NCBI GenBank assembly: GCA_963791945.1
Contig: CAWBUD010000004.1
Span: 1 to 64,000, forward strand
Direction: 5' to 3'
Length of the DNA: 64,000 nt
Source of the DNA: PALSA-1003 sp963791945
Lineage (GTDB): Bacteria > Pseudomonadota > Gammaproteobacteria > Burkholderiales > Casimicrobiaceae
Shown here piece after piece: positions 34,036-42,555 of the stretch. How positions within the stretch are numbered: the stretch's first letter is position 1; every line of letters starts with the position of its first letter. The position numbers and the translations under genes are program-made. The notes beneath the pieces were generated by a model, which saw nothing but the letters and a program-made list of their open reading frames with translations, made no database searches and was not told the DNA's origin.

Positions 34036-34997
34036 ATGACTCTAACTCGCCACGTAACACTTTTTTTATTGGAGCGATAGCGTTTTCGAGCGGTCACGCG
34101 GCCGGCCAAGTGACGCGCCTAGAGATCGTGTCTGGAGATCGCCAGATCATCGTCAATTCCGACCTGCCCAATCAGCCTTATGTTGTGCGCGCCCTAGATG
34201 CTGGAGGAAAGCCAGTCCAGGGTGCAACGTTGATCATCCAAACGTCCGGCGGCGGTGACGGTGTGGTGCTGCGCGACGAATTTGGCTTTCGGGGCTTTAA
34301 CACACCGGGGACGTTTCTCCCTCGCCCGATCGGACCGGCTCCCGAGTATCTAGCCACAACTGACGCGAATGGCGTTGCCATGGCGAGCGGACACTACGTC
34401 GACTTTCCGCCATCGGCATTCTTGGTTGCGGCGAGCAACTATGGGCCTCAGGATGCGTTCCCACCCGTCTTCTTCTCGGCAGTTATGATCAGTTCGCCCG
34501 CTCCCGGGAATCCAACCCTAGTCGTAGAGTACTTCGAAGAAGATCTTGGTCACTACTTCAATACGCTGTATCAGGTGGAGATCGACGCGCTTGAAGCTAA
34601 TCGATTCCCTGGCTGGCACCGGTCGATCGGTTCGTTTATCGCCTACGCCACTGCGGCCGACGCTCCACCGGATGCAGTACCGGTGTGCCGATTTTTTAGC
34701 AGCCAATTCACTTCCCACTTCTACACCGCCGACGCTGGCGAATGCGCCGCAGTCCTAGCCAAATGGCCCAACGTGTGGACACTGGAAACGCCGGCGGCCT
34801 TCTACATCTTGATACCCGATAAGACGACTGGCGCATGCGGTGCTGGCTTACAGCCCATCTATCGGATCTACAACAACCTTCCTTCGCCAAACCATCGGTA
34901 CGTGACCGACAAGAAGCTTCGCGACGCAATGGTGGCTTCCGGCTGGCTACCTGAGGGGTATGGGCCGGATAGCGTTATCATGTGCACACCCAAATAG
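34036..34997 (+). CDS. DUF5648-like secreted protein; signal peptide separated by a T7 frameshift
   Basis: The main frame (about 34079-34997) encodes a first beta domain (VVRALDAGGKPVQGATL, Ig-like) and a DUF5648-like domain with VEYFEEDLGHYFNTLY, VCRFFSSQFTSHFYTADAGE, IYRIYNN and NHRYVTDKKLRD. ATG 34036, one base after the stop of the protease relic, opens MTLTRHVTL and then runs out of frame at seven T (34061-34067). One added T would give MTLTRHVTLFFIGAIAFSSG, a perfect signal peptide ending in HAAGQ. This is a sequencing error, a recent mutation or transcript slippage. Without it, translation would need an internal GTG at 34110. Confidence 0.7.
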
Positions 34998-35091
34998 GCA
35001 GGACCGCCGAACGCGTGAGCGTGTGGCCCTTCAATTACCCCTCCTGTTTGAGAACCCCGCAACCGTACGAACGCGCCCTCCAGCCAACGCG

Positions 35092-35325
35092 ATGATTCGA
35101 TCGGGCAAGTCAATACGCTTTACGCGAAACGAGGTCCACGAGTTCCGACAGGTGGGTCTCGACATGAGTAATGTGAAGGATCAAAACGACATCGAGCAAG
35201 AGCTGAGCCGGTGGGCTCACATCCTTGGGGATGAACGGTTCGATCTACTTGAGAAGATTGCCGTGGAGATGGCCAAAGCCCATGGGCTGAAACTACCTCC
35301 TAAGTTCACTGCTACTCCAACTTGA
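35092..35325 (+). CDS. Small hypothetical protein next to the attachment scar
   Basis: A 77-residue frame from ATG 35092 (or 54 residues from ATG 35164). The second half (DIEQELSRWAHILGDERFDLLEKIAVEMAKAHGL, read as two helices) looks like a small helical protein, with plausible residue use. No ribosome site is clear, and no family is recognised. It is the last possible gene of the island before the tRNA remnant. Confidence 0.4.
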   Translation: MIRSGKSIRFTRNEVHEFRQVGLDMSNVKDQNDIEQELSRWAHILGDERFDLLEKIAVEMAKAHGLKLPPKFTATPT

Positions 35326-35455
35326 CTGTAGATCAAAACGTAGCAGCGCCGGTTTGCTTGCCCTTGCATTGCGCTGCATTCGACTGCTGCGGTGAAGGTG
35401 CGCGGACGCCGTAAGCAGTTGACGATGTGGTGAAATTAAGAAATCTTCGGACGCC

Positions 35456-35499
35456 TTTGTAAACCGAAGGTCCCGGGTTCGACTCCTGGTGCCGGCACC
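35456..35499 (+). repeat. tRNA-Thr(TGT) 3' remnant, proposed attR
   Basis: TTTGTAA (35456-35462) fits an anticodon loop with anticodon TGT. It is followed by ACCGA (3' anticodon stem), AGGTC (variable loop), the T arm CCGGG-TTCGACT-CCTGG, acceptor strand TGCCGGC, discriminator A and CC. The five bases before the loop (ACGCC) cannot pair with ACCGA, and no D arm or 5' acceptor precedes. So only positions 32 to 75 of a tRNA are present: the scar left when an integrase inserts at a tRNA 3' half. The + orientation places the intact tRNA to the left, where int points. Confidence 0.82.
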
Positions 35500-35550
35500 G
35501 AACTCGCGTGGTCCGAAGCGTTCCTGCGAGGGTGTACTCGGCTGATCGAA

Positions 35551-35727
35551 TCAGTGGCCCTGATCCGATGGCGGCCGCGCAGGTGAAGGCAGCGCGGATG
35601 ATCCCAGGTATCGTTCCTCGAGTTGATGTCGCAACTCCTCGGCCAGTTTGATTTCGGCGTCGCTGGCAAACCTGGGCGCCGGTTCGACGCCAATATCGGG
35701 GTTGGTGCTCAATCGAGTCTGGACCAT
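35551..35727 (-). CDS. Small hypothetical protein
   Basis: A 58-residue frame from ATG 35727 (66 from 35751). The core, RFASDAEIKLAEELRHQLEE followed by RYLG, is a clear amphipathic helix and resembles tails of small betaproteobacterial hypothetical proteins found near tRNA genes. No ribosome site is obvious. It would be the first chromosomal gene right of the island scar. The function is unknown. Confidence 0.4.
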   Translation of the reverse strand: MVQTRLSTNPDIGVEPAPRFASDAEIKLAEELRHQLEERYLGSSALPSPARPPSDQGH

Positions 35728-35995
35728 GACGGGTTTCGCAACGCATATCACGTGCCAGCGTGAAATGTCTTGTCAAAACAGCGCGGAGAGCTCTGGGTCG
35801 GACCCGACATGAAACACTCCGCGTAGGAATTCGCAACAGCGCGGCACGACGGCCTCCGCCGCCCTCCATCGTCAAACGGCCGGTCTCGCCGCCTGGGCGC
35901 CGACGGTCTCAGGCTGACGCATTTCCGTTATTCCGCCACCGGCCGAGAGGCGCAAAATGGGCACCGCACGCCCATTCCAACCTCCAAGGCCCGCC

Positions 35996-36151
35996 ATGAC
36001 AGTCTGTCCCATCGCCCTTGCCGTCGGCTGCAAGAAGTGCCCGTTGTTCGCTGTCTGCCCGGTGAAGAGCATCATTGGTGATTACAAGCCCGCGGCGGGC
36101 GAGCATAAGAAGTCGCAGGCTCGTCCAGCCAAGGGCGGCGGCAAGAAGTAG
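35996..36151 (+). CDS. Small cysteine-rich basic protein
   Basis: A 51-residue protein: MTVCPIALAVGCKKCPLFAV, then CP, a short middle and a Lys-rich tail. Four cysteines in the order C-x7-C-x2-C-x5-C suggest a small metal site. The compact, regular sequence argues for a real gene, although the ribosome site (AAGG) is weak. I recall similar short proteins in betaproteobacteria without a named function. It has no operon partner. Confidence 0.5.
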   Translation: MTVCPIALAVGCKKCPLFAVCPVKSIIGDYKPAAGEHKKSQARPAKGGGKK

Positions 36152-36463
36152 CGGTAGGCGTCAGCGGTTCAGGCCGACATGGCTCGGCCTTGCTCCTGCG
36201 TTCGACAGCGCGTTGCGCGACGCCTTCGGCGAAGGAGGCATCCTCCGCTGCTCATCCGCATGGGCTTCGAAGGCAACCGGATCACCGGGGTGTTCGCCGG
36301 CACTCTTCAGTGTTGTGAGCGGAGAACGCCCTCCGGCTTCGCGGCGTAGCGATCGACCTCTCCGCTCGCCACCGTCTCCTACGTTCGAATCGGCATTCGG
36401 CCGATAGCGGCGAGTCGCGCCCGAGCGCATCGTATGGCCTCGAAATTTCTCTTGGAGACCGCA
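36152..36463. other. Noncoding gap
   Basis: About 310 bases. The stretch at 36385-36420 (CGGCCGATAGCGGCGAGTCG) recalls the dispersed repeat vocabulary of the island. No gene, terminator or array is seen. Confidence 0.45.
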
Positions 36464-36541
36464 ATGGGCAAGTACGTATTGGCATGGCTGTTGGGCGTAC
36501 CCGCGCTCGTGCTCGTGGTTGTCTACCTGTTCTTTCACTGA
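36464..36541 (+). CDS. 25-residue single-span membrane microprotein
   Basis: ATG 36464 with GGAG 8 bases upstream opens a 25-residue protein: MGKYVLAWLLGVPALVLVVV followed by YLFFH and a stop. It is one transmembrane helix with a short basic N-terminus and a glycine-proline kink. Similar tiny membrane proteins occur widely in proteobacteria, usually unannotated. It is too short for ordinary gene finders. Its role is unknown; subunits or regulators of membrane complexes are one possibility. Confidence 0.55.
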   Translation: MGKYVLAWLLGVPALVLVVVYLFFH

Positions 36542-36664
36542 CCGCGACGAGGTGCAGTAAGAATTACAAGGTGTCGCGGGGCGCCGCAGCTCTTCAAGGG
36601 CTGCGGCGGTGTGGACAGGCCATAGGCATTGATCTTGCATCCGCTTTGTTGCTTGGGCCTGACG

Positions 36665-37117
36665 ATGCACGAAGCTCTGAAACCGCTGCAAGTGTATGTC
36701 GTCGAGGACTCCTCGATCATCCGGCGCCTGCTTGCGTCGACGATCGAGGCGGCGGGTGCGGAGCTGATCGGGCACAGCGTCGATGCGCAGTCCGCCATCG
36801 CCGATCTCACCGTCCTTCGGCCGGACCTGATCCTGATCGACATCGGCTTGAAATCGGGCACCGGCTTCGATGTGCTCGAAGCGCTGCAGAAGCTCGATCC
36901 CAAGCCGTCGGCGATAAAAGTCGTGCTGACGAATCACGCGAATGCCGATTACCAACGCATAAGTTTTCGCATGGGCGCGAACGGCTTCTTCGATAAAGGC
37001 ACGGAAACGTCGCAGGTGCTGGCGCTGATCAATGCGCTGGCCGCGGAGAAACAGCGGCGCTGGAACCTTCCGGGCGTTCCGCCGCAGCCCGAATCGGAGA
37101 AGGAGAGCCGGAAATGA
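36665..37117 (+). CDS. Single-domain response regulator (receiver)
   Basis: A 150-residue protein made of one CheY-like receiver domain. VYVVEDSSIIRRLL supplies the acidic pocket, LILIDIGLKSGTGFD the phospho-acceptor Asp, VVLTNHANA the conserved Thr, and ANGFFDKGTET the Lys. A short charged tail (QPESEKESRK) follows; no output domain is present. It would pass a phosphoryl group or bind a partner. ATG 36665 is chosen because the domain begins about 8 residues later. No histidine kinase is nearby. The small gene at 37161 follows by 43 bases. Confidence 0.88.
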   Translation: MHEALKPLQVYVVEDSSIIRRLLASTIEAAGAELIGHSVDAQSAIADLTVLRPDLILIDIGLKSGTGFDVLEALQKLDPKPSAIKVVLTNHANADYQRISFRMGANGFFDKGTETSQVLALINALAAEKQRRWNLPGVPPQPESEKESRK

Positions 37118-37160
37118 CCGGTTGAACTCTCTCTTCGTCAATGTACAAGAGCCACTCAAA

Positions 37161-37382
37161 ATGGACACGAACATCGGCAAGGAGCTCTACAACATCATGG
37201 ACGCGCTGGTCGCACTGAGGATCGACCTGAATTGCGATCCACACATCCCCGGCGAGGTGCTGGTACTGTCGGCCGACAAGGCGCGCGATGCATGTGAAGC
37301 GCTCGAAGCTGCATCGGCCTCGATCAAGCAGCTGGCCGCCGCGCTCAACGGCGGCCAGGGCGGCTCGACACCCGGGCATTGA
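37161..37382 (+). CDS. Small helical hypothetical protein
   Basis: A 73-residue frame from ATG 37161. It begins MDTNIGKELYNIMDALVALR and continues with CDPHIPGEVLVLSADKARDA and a helix ending in a Gly-rich tail. It looks like a small helical protein. It lies 43 bases behind the receiver gene on the same strand and could be cotranscribed and functionally linked. No family is recognised. Confidence 0.5.
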   Translation: MDTNIGKELYNIMDALVALRIDLNCDPHIPGEVLVLSADKARDACEALEAASASIKQLAAALNGGQGGSTPGH

Positions 37383-37569
37383 CTCCGGCGGGCCGCGGTA
37401 GTCCAGCGAGGACCGCAGGGGGTCCGTCCGGTTTCAACATCGACACCGTAACCGAGCGTTATCGATACGCCGCCGCCGGCGCTATGGCGGCGCTCGTCGT
37501 CGCGGTGCGGCGCCGTGATACGATCGCCGCGATCGCGTCTCCAACACGACCTCCTACATCATCCCAGCG

Positions 37570-38316
37570 ATGAATCGGCTCGACTTCAGTGGCCGCGTCG
37601 CCGTCATCACCGGCGGCGCGGCCGGGATCGGCCTGGCGATTGCCCGGCGCCTGGTCGAAAGCGGCGGTCGCGTGAGCCTGTGGGATCGCGACGCCGACGC
37701 CGTGGAGCGGGCCCGAGCGGCCCTCGGCTCGGCGGCCGAGGCGCGCACGGTCGACGTCGCCGATCCTGCAAGCGTGGATGTCGCCGCATCGGCGAGCGCG
37801 ACCGCTCTGGAACGCATCGACGCTCTCGTCTGCTCCGCGGGTATCACCGGTCCCAACACGCCCATGTGGGACTACCCGATCGACGCCTGGCGGCAGGTGA
37901 TGGAAATCAACGTCAACGGCGTGTTCCTGTGCAATCGCGCCGTCGTGCCGATCATGCTGCGAGGGGAATACGGGCGCATCGTCAACATCGCCTCGGTCGC
38001 CGGGAAGGAAGGCAATCCCAACGCCAGCGCATACAGCGCCTCCAAGGCGGCTGTCATCGGGCTGACGAAATCGCTCGGCAAGGAGTTGGCCCGAACGAAC
38101 ATCCGGGTGAACTGCGTGACGCCCGCGGCGGTGAAGACGGCGATCTTCGATCAGATGACGCAGGCGCATATCGAATTCATGCTGTCCAAGATTCCGATGG
38201 CGCGCTTCGGCCAGGTGGAAGAAATCGCCGCGCTGGTGGCCTGGCTGTGTACCGAGGAATGCTCGTTCTCCACCGGGGCCGTTTTCGATCTCTCCGGCGG
38301 ACGGGCGACGTACTGA
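37570..38316 (+). CDS. Short-chain dehydrogenase/reductase (SDR)
   Basis: A 248-residue classical SDR. The cofactor motif is TGGAAGIGLAIA (residues 15-26). NAG-type contacts appear as CSAGITG, the catalytic Ser is in IVNIASVAG, and Tyr-Lys is in AYSASKAAV. The C-terminal LSGGRATY is typical of FabG-like members. Asp after the second beta strand (SLWDRDADA) suggests NAD(H) rather than NADPH. It is an oxidoreductase for a hydroxyl/keto substrate that cannot be named. It is a single gene; the DUF5648-like gene follows at 38436. Confidence 0.93.
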   Translation: MNRLDFSGRVAVITGGAAGIGLAIARRLVESGGRVSLWDRDADAVERARAALGSAAEARTVDVADPASVDVAASASATALERIDALVCSAGITGPNTPMWDYPIDAWRQVMEINVNGVFLCNRAVVPIMLRGEYGRIVNIASVAGKEGNPNASAYSASKAAVIGLTKSLGKELARTNIRVNCVTPAAVKTAIFDQMTQAHIEFMLSKIPMARFGQVEEIAALVAWLCTEECSFSTGAVFDLSGGRATY

Positions 38317-38435
38317 CCGAGGTCGCGACCAGGAATACGTCTCTCGACCCTCCTGTTTACGTTTCGCCGAGCAGATCGCCCTGATCCTGCGACCAAGGGT
38401 TGACGGCTCGGCGACGTTCGCGAGAGGAGGTCGCC

Positions 38436-39461
38436 ATGAGACGGATATCCGGTTCGCTTGTCACGCTGTTTGCCGTACTGGCCGCGCCCGCGGCCTGGGC
38501 GACCTTCCACACCTACCAGATCGACGAGATCTTCTCGAACGCCGACGGCACCGTGCAGTACGTCGTGCTGCACGAGGCCGCCGGGGCCAACGGCCAGAAT
38601 TTCCTCCGCGGCCATACGCTGAGCAGCACCAGCGGCGGCTCGACCCAGACGTTCATGTTCGACAAGGACCTTCCCGGTGGCATGGATACCGGGTACGGGA
38701 TGACGGACGCGCCGACCGCGTTCACGCGCGTTCTGATCGCCAGCCAGGGCTTCGCCGCACTCGGAATCGTCACGCCGGATTATGTCTTTCCCAACGGATT
38801 CCTGCCGCTCGCCAACGGTACGATCAATTATGCGAGTGTCGACCAGGTGAGCTACTCGTCCCTGCCGACCGACGGCGTCACGGCGATCAAACGCAGCGGG
38901 GCGACGGTCGCGAACTTGGCAACCAACTACGCCGGCGCCTCCGGATCCGTCGCCGCCGGGCCGCCGCCGAATCCGCTCGTCGCGACCGCGGTGGAGTATT
39001 ACTACGCCGACTGGAACTTCTATTTCGAGACAGCGTTCCCGGATGAAATCGCGGCGCTCGACGGCGGAGCGTTCGGCGGCGTCTGGAAGCGCACGGGACA
39101 GACCTTCAACGTCTGGACACAGCCCACCGGGGCGGCCGCCCCCACTTGTCGCTTCTTCAGCACGATCTTCGACCCGAAGAGCTCGCACTTCTACACGCCC
39201 TTCGACAGCGAATGCGCAAGCCTCAAGGCGGGAACGGCATGGCAATACGAGGGGATCGCCTTCTATGTCGACCTGCCCGACGCTGATGGTCTGTGCCCCG
39301 CGGGAACGGTGCCGCTGTATCGGCTCTACGACAACGGTATGGGTGGCGCGCCGAACCACCGCTATACGACCAGTCTGCCCGTGTTCAACGGGCAAGAGGC
39401 GGCTGGCTGGTCGTTCGAAGGCAACGGCAACACCAAGGTGTTCGCCTGCGTGCCCGCGTAA
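38436..39461 (+). CDS. Secreted protein with C-terminal DUF5648-like domain
   Basis: A 341-residue exported protein. The signal peptide MRRISGSLVTLFAVLAAPAA ends at WA/T. The N-terminal domain (FHTYQIDEIFSNADGTVQYV, then LHEAAGANGQ) is a beta domain. The C-terminal 150 residues carry the DUF5648-like pattern: VEYYYADWNFYFETAFPDE, CRFFSTIFDPKSSHFYTPFD, LYRLYDN and NHRYTTS. The same pattern is in the island genes at 34036 and 32800. AGGAGG lies 5 bases before ATG 38436. The domain is probably a carbohydrate- or surface-binding module. A REP-like repeat begins directly after the stop. Confidence 0.8.
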   Translation: MRRISGSLVTLFAVLAAPAAWATFHTYQIDEIFSNADGTVQYVVLHEAAGANGQNFLRGHTLSSTSGGSTQTFMFDKDLPGGMDTGYGMTDAPTAFTRVLIASQGFAALGIVTPDYVFPNGFLPLANGTINYASVDQVSYSSLPTDGVTAIKRSGATVANLATNYAGASGSVAAGPPPNPLVATAVEYYYADWNFYFETAFPDEIAALDGGAFGGVWKRTGQTFNVWTQPTGAAAPTCRFFSTIFDPKSSHFYTPFDSECASLKAGTAWQYEGIAFYVDLPDADGLCPAGTVPLYRLYDNGMGGAPNHRYTTSLPVFNGQEAAGWSFEGNGNTKVFACVPA

Positions 39462-39463
39462 CC

Positions 39464-39562
39464 CGCGTAGCCAGGGGTGAGCGCAAGCGAACCCCGGGAC
39501 GTATTCGCGATCGCTGACCTAGCAACCCGGGGTTCGCGCGGCGCGCTCACCCCGGGCTACAA
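39464..39562. repeat. REP-like inverted repeat, copy 1
   Basis: The left arm, GCGTAGCCAGGGGTGAGCGC and GCGAACCCCGGG, pairs with the right arm, CCCGGGGTTCGCGC and GCTCACCCCGGGCTAC, across a variable centre. The layout is that of paired REP/BIME palindromes. It starts 3 bases after a stop codon and is nearly the same as the copy at 54800-54890. Confidence 0.75.
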
Positions 39563-39599
39563 TCGGAGCGTTGCTTACGGCCGATTCGCGTCCCTGTCG

Positions 39600-41183
39600 T
39601 TGGCTCGCCCCGCATCCTCAGCGCACAACCTCGCCGCGCTGCTCGTCGAGAGTGCCCGGTCCTATCCCGCATCGCCCGCCGTGGCGCTCGGATCGACCGT
39701 ATGCCACGACTACGCCGGGCTCGCGGCACGCGTCGCCCGGCTCGCGGCGACTCTGACCGCTGCCGGCCTGACAGCCGGCGAGCGTATCGCGCTCGTCGCG
39801 CGAAATACCACCGAATACGTCGAGACCCTGTTCGCGTGCTGGCATGCGGGCCTGGTCGCCGTTCCCATCAACAGCAAGCTGCACGCCACCGAGCTCGCCT
39901 ACGTGCTCGACCATTCCGAAGCGCGCTGGGCGTTCGTCGACGCTGCCTGGGATGCGGCGCTGGCGCAAGACGGCGCGAGCCGAGCGCGCCCCTTGCGACG
40001 CGTCGTGGTCTTCGGCTCGAGCGAATACGCGCGCCTCTTCGGCGATGCGCGCGTGGACGAGCCGGTACCGGTCGCGCCGACGGATCCCGCGTGGCTTTTC
40101 TATACCAGCGGCACGACGGGCCGACCCAAGGGCGCGGTACTCTCGCACGGCAACCTTCGGGCGATGAGCGATTGCTTTCTCGCCGACGTGGAACCGGTCT
40201 CCGCGGGTGACGCGATCGTGCACGCGGCCCCGTTGTCGCACGGGTCCGGCTTGTACGTCCTGCCGCATGTGCAGCGCGCGGCGGTCAACGTCGTGCCGGA
40301 GTCGGGCGGATTCGACCCGGCGGAAATCGTCTCGCTGCTCGCGTGCTGGCGCCATGTGCGCTTGTTCGCGGCACCGACGATGGTGAAGCGCCTGGTAGCG
40401 CACCGCGCGCTCGCCGGTGCGCGTCTGGAAAATCTCGCTGCGATCGTGTACGGCGGCGCACCGATGTACGTCGAGGACTGCAAGGCCGCATACGCGGCGC
40501 TCGGCCCGCGGCTCGCGCAGATCTACGGCCAAGGCGAATCGCCGATGACGATCACCGCCATGCCCCGCGCGCTGCTCGCGGCAGCGATCGAAGCCAACGA
40601 CGACGCACGCCTGGGATCGGTGGGCCTGCCGGTGCGCGGCATCGAGGTGCGAATCGGAGGCGCGGACGACGCACCGCTCACGACCGGTGATGCCGGCGAG
40701 GTGCTCGTTCGCGGACCGACCGTCATGCAGGGCTACTGGAAGGATCCGGCCGCGAGCGCCGCGGCGCTTGCGGCCGGCTGGCTTCATACCGGTGACGTCG
40801 GCTGTCTCGATCCCGATGGCTTTCTCACGCTGAAGGACCGCTCCAAGGACCTGATCATCAGCGGCGGAACGAACATCTATCCGCGCGAGGTCGAGGAAGT
40901 CCTGCAACGGCATCCCGGCGTGGCCGAGGTCGCCGTCGTCGGCCGCCGGCATCCCGACTGGGGGGAGGAAGTCGTCGCTTGCGTGGTTGCCCGCCGCGAC
41001 GCCGACGTCGCGACACTCGAGCGCGATCTCGACCGGCTTTGCCTCGCGCACATCGCGCGCTTCAAGCGTCCCAGGGCGTATGTGTTCGTCGAGGAGCTCC
41101 CGAAGAACAATACCGGCAAGGTGCTGAAGACTGCACTGCGCGAACGCGTGGCTACGTTCCCCGCCGCAGCGGAGAACAGATGA
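39600..41183 (+). CDS. Acyl-CoA synthetase (AMP-forming, class I adenylate-forming family)
   Basis: About 527 residues from a TTG at 39600. It activates a carboxylic acid to its CoA thioester through an acyl-adenylate. FYTSGTTGRPKGAVLSHGNL is the P-loop motif; IYGQGESPMTITAM, GWLHTGDVGCLDPDGFL and KDLIISGGTNIYPREVEEVL follow, and the catalytic Lys lies in ELPKNNTGKVLKTAL. The frame is open from 39477, but the first 30 codons lie in the REP-like repeat, so the true start should be near 39590-39600; no ribosome site settles it. The fatty- or aryl-acid substrate is unknown. Its end overlaps the converging MFS gene by 32 bases. Confidence 0.9.
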   Translation: MARPASSAHNLAALLVESARSYPASPAVALGSTVCHDYAGLAARVARLAATLTAAGLTAGERIALVARNTTEYVETLFACWHAGLVAVPINSKLHATELAYVLDHSEARWAFVDAAWDAALAQDGASRARPLRRVVVFGSSEYARLFGDARVDEPVPVAPTDPAWLFYTSGTTGRPKGAVLSHGNLRAMSDCFLADVEPVSAGDAIVHAAPLSHGSGLYVLPHVQRAAVNVVPESGGFDPAEIVSLLACWRHVRLFAAPTMVKRLVAHRALAGARLENLAAIVYGGAPMYVEDCKAAYAALGPRLAQIYGQGESPMTITAMPRALLAAAIEANDDARLGSVGLPVRGIEVRIGGADDAPLTTGDAGEVLVRGPTVMQGYWKDPAASAAALAAGWLHTGDVGCLDPDGFLTLKDRSKDLIISGGTNIYPREVEEVLQRHPGVAEVAVVGRRHPDWGEEVVACVVARRDADVATLERDLDRLCLAHIARFKRPRAYVFVEELPKNNTGKVLKTALRERVATFPAAAENR

Positions 41184-42336
41184 GCGCCGCGAGAAGGGCC
41201 GAGAGGCCGCCGGAAGAGAAGACCGCCCACGGCCCGATCGCCTCGACGAGCTGACCGCCGACGGCCATCCCCGCGCCGACGCCGACCACGATGCAGGTCG
41301 ACATCCACGTGAACGCCTCGGTCGCGTAGCGCACCGGCGCGCGCTGCGTCACCAGCAGCGACAACACCGTCAAGGCAGGCGCGATCGTTAACCCGGCGCC
41401 GAAAGCCAGTGCGGCAAGGATCCACGGCGAGGCGACGAGCGCGTGAGCGCCGAGGAGCACCGCAAAGCCGAGCAGCAGTCGCGGCAGCTGACGCTCGAGA
41501 GGCAGCGCGAAGTGCGAACCTCCGTAGACGAGGCCGCCCGTGGCGCTGCCGATCGAGCAGATCGCGAGCAGGCCGCCGCCGAGAGCGATCGCGCCGAGGC
41601 GAGCGGCGAATCCCGGGTAGCCCACTTCCAGCATGCCGAAGGCGAAGGTCAGCGCGCCGCTCGTCGCGTAGACCACGAGCAGCCTGCGGTCGGTCAGCGG
41701 CCCCAGCAGATGCCGATCTTCGTCGGTGGCGCGCTTCCAATAGCGCGGCGCGCCGGAAAGAACGAAGAGCGGCGCCGCACTGGCCGCGGTAAGCCAGGTC
41801 AACGCGAATGCGTCCGCCGGGGTTGCGACGAGCAGCGCGATACCGATCAGCGCAGGCCCGATCGTGAAATTGATCTCGATCAGGACGGTGTCGACAGCGA
41901 ATGCTGTCCGGCGTTGGACGGGATCGTCGAAGCGGTGCCGCCACAGGGTCCGTGTGAGCACCGAGATCGGCGTCACGAATGCGCCCGCGGCCATGGCCAG
42001 CGGCGCGATAGCGGCCAGCGGCAGATGCAGTGGCCCGGCGAACAGAAGGACCCCGAGCGCCACGGGATGCACGATACCGGTGACCGCGAGCACGCCGCGC
42101 GGCCCGTAGCGATCGACCAAGCGTCCCTGGATCGGCGCGGTGGCGGCCATCGCGATCAGATACGAGCCGACCATGCCGCCGGCGAAGGCGAACGAACCCG
42201 AGATCTCGCGCAGATGCATCAGCATCGAAAGCGACATCATGCCGACGGGCATGCGCGCGAAGAAGGCGATTCCAAGCAGCCGCGTAACGCCGGGAAGGTG
42301 GAAGAACGCGGCGTAGTGCTTTAGGAAGCGCTGCAT
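41152..42336 (-). CDS. MFS transporter
   Basis: A 394-residue integral membrane protein with about twelve hydrophobic segments. The loop after helix 2 (GRLVDRYGPRGVLAVTG) carries the major facilitator signature. The two halves are joined by a short cytosolic loop (KRATDEDRHLLGPLTDRR). It is probably a drug/proton antiporter or small-molecule exporter, but the substrate cannot be read from the sequence. The 3' end overlaps that of the acyl-CoA synthetase gene in convergent orientation, so antisense transcripts across 41152-41183 are expected. Confidence 0.85.
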   Translation of the reverse strand: MQRFLKHYAAFFHLPGVTRLLGIAFFARMPVGMMSLSMLMHLREISGSFAFAGGMVGSYLIAMAATAPIQGRLVDRYGPRGVLAVTGIVHPVALGVLLFAGPLHLPLAAIAPLAMAAGAFVTPISVLTRTLWRHRFDDPVQRRTAFAVDTVLIEINFTIGPALIGIALLVATPADAFALTWLTAASAAPLFVLSGAPRYWKRATDEDRHLLGPLTDRRLLVVYATSGALTFAFGMLEVGYPGFAARLGAIALGGGLLAICSIGSATGGLVYGGSHFALPLERQLPRLLLGFAVLLGAHALVASPWILAALAFGAGLTIAPALTVLSLLVTQRAPVRYATEAFTWMSTCIVVGVGAGMAVGGQLVEAIGPWAVFSSGGLSALLAALICSPLRRGT

Positions 42337-42555
42337 CAGCCAGGAATAGAATGGGCGGGAGACGGTTCACTTATTTGCCCCCGTCGGCGCCGTTTGCCGA
42401 GCAGCGACGCTTTCGCACTCGAGGGGTTCATGCGCCCCGGGCAGTGTACCGCGCGCCGCGCGGGCGAGGGGATGGGCGAACACCTCCGTGCCTTGACCAT
42501 CGCTCGTGGCGCGCTCGGGATCTGTTACGAGAATGTCTTCAGGGAGGACACGCAC

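Larger units (their letters stand above)
35326..35995. other. Island/chromosome junction gap
   Basis: About 670 bases around the tRNA remnant. Left of 35456 nothing is recognised. Right of it one small minus-strand frame (35551-35727) looks coding. The rest is featureless. Confidence 0.5.

Noticed and set aside
35401..35500. A complete tRNA gene
   Set aside because: Only the part from the anticodon loop to the 3' end fits; no D arm or 5' acceptor strand, and the anticodon stem cannot pair.
36161..37180. A 339-residue minus-strand frame across the receiver gene
   Set aside because: Antisense to a clear receiver domain; no motifs of its own.
39477..39599. The first 41 codons of the acyl-CoA synthetase open frame as coding
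   Set aside because: They lie in or directly behind the REP-like repeat; similarity to the family begins after them.
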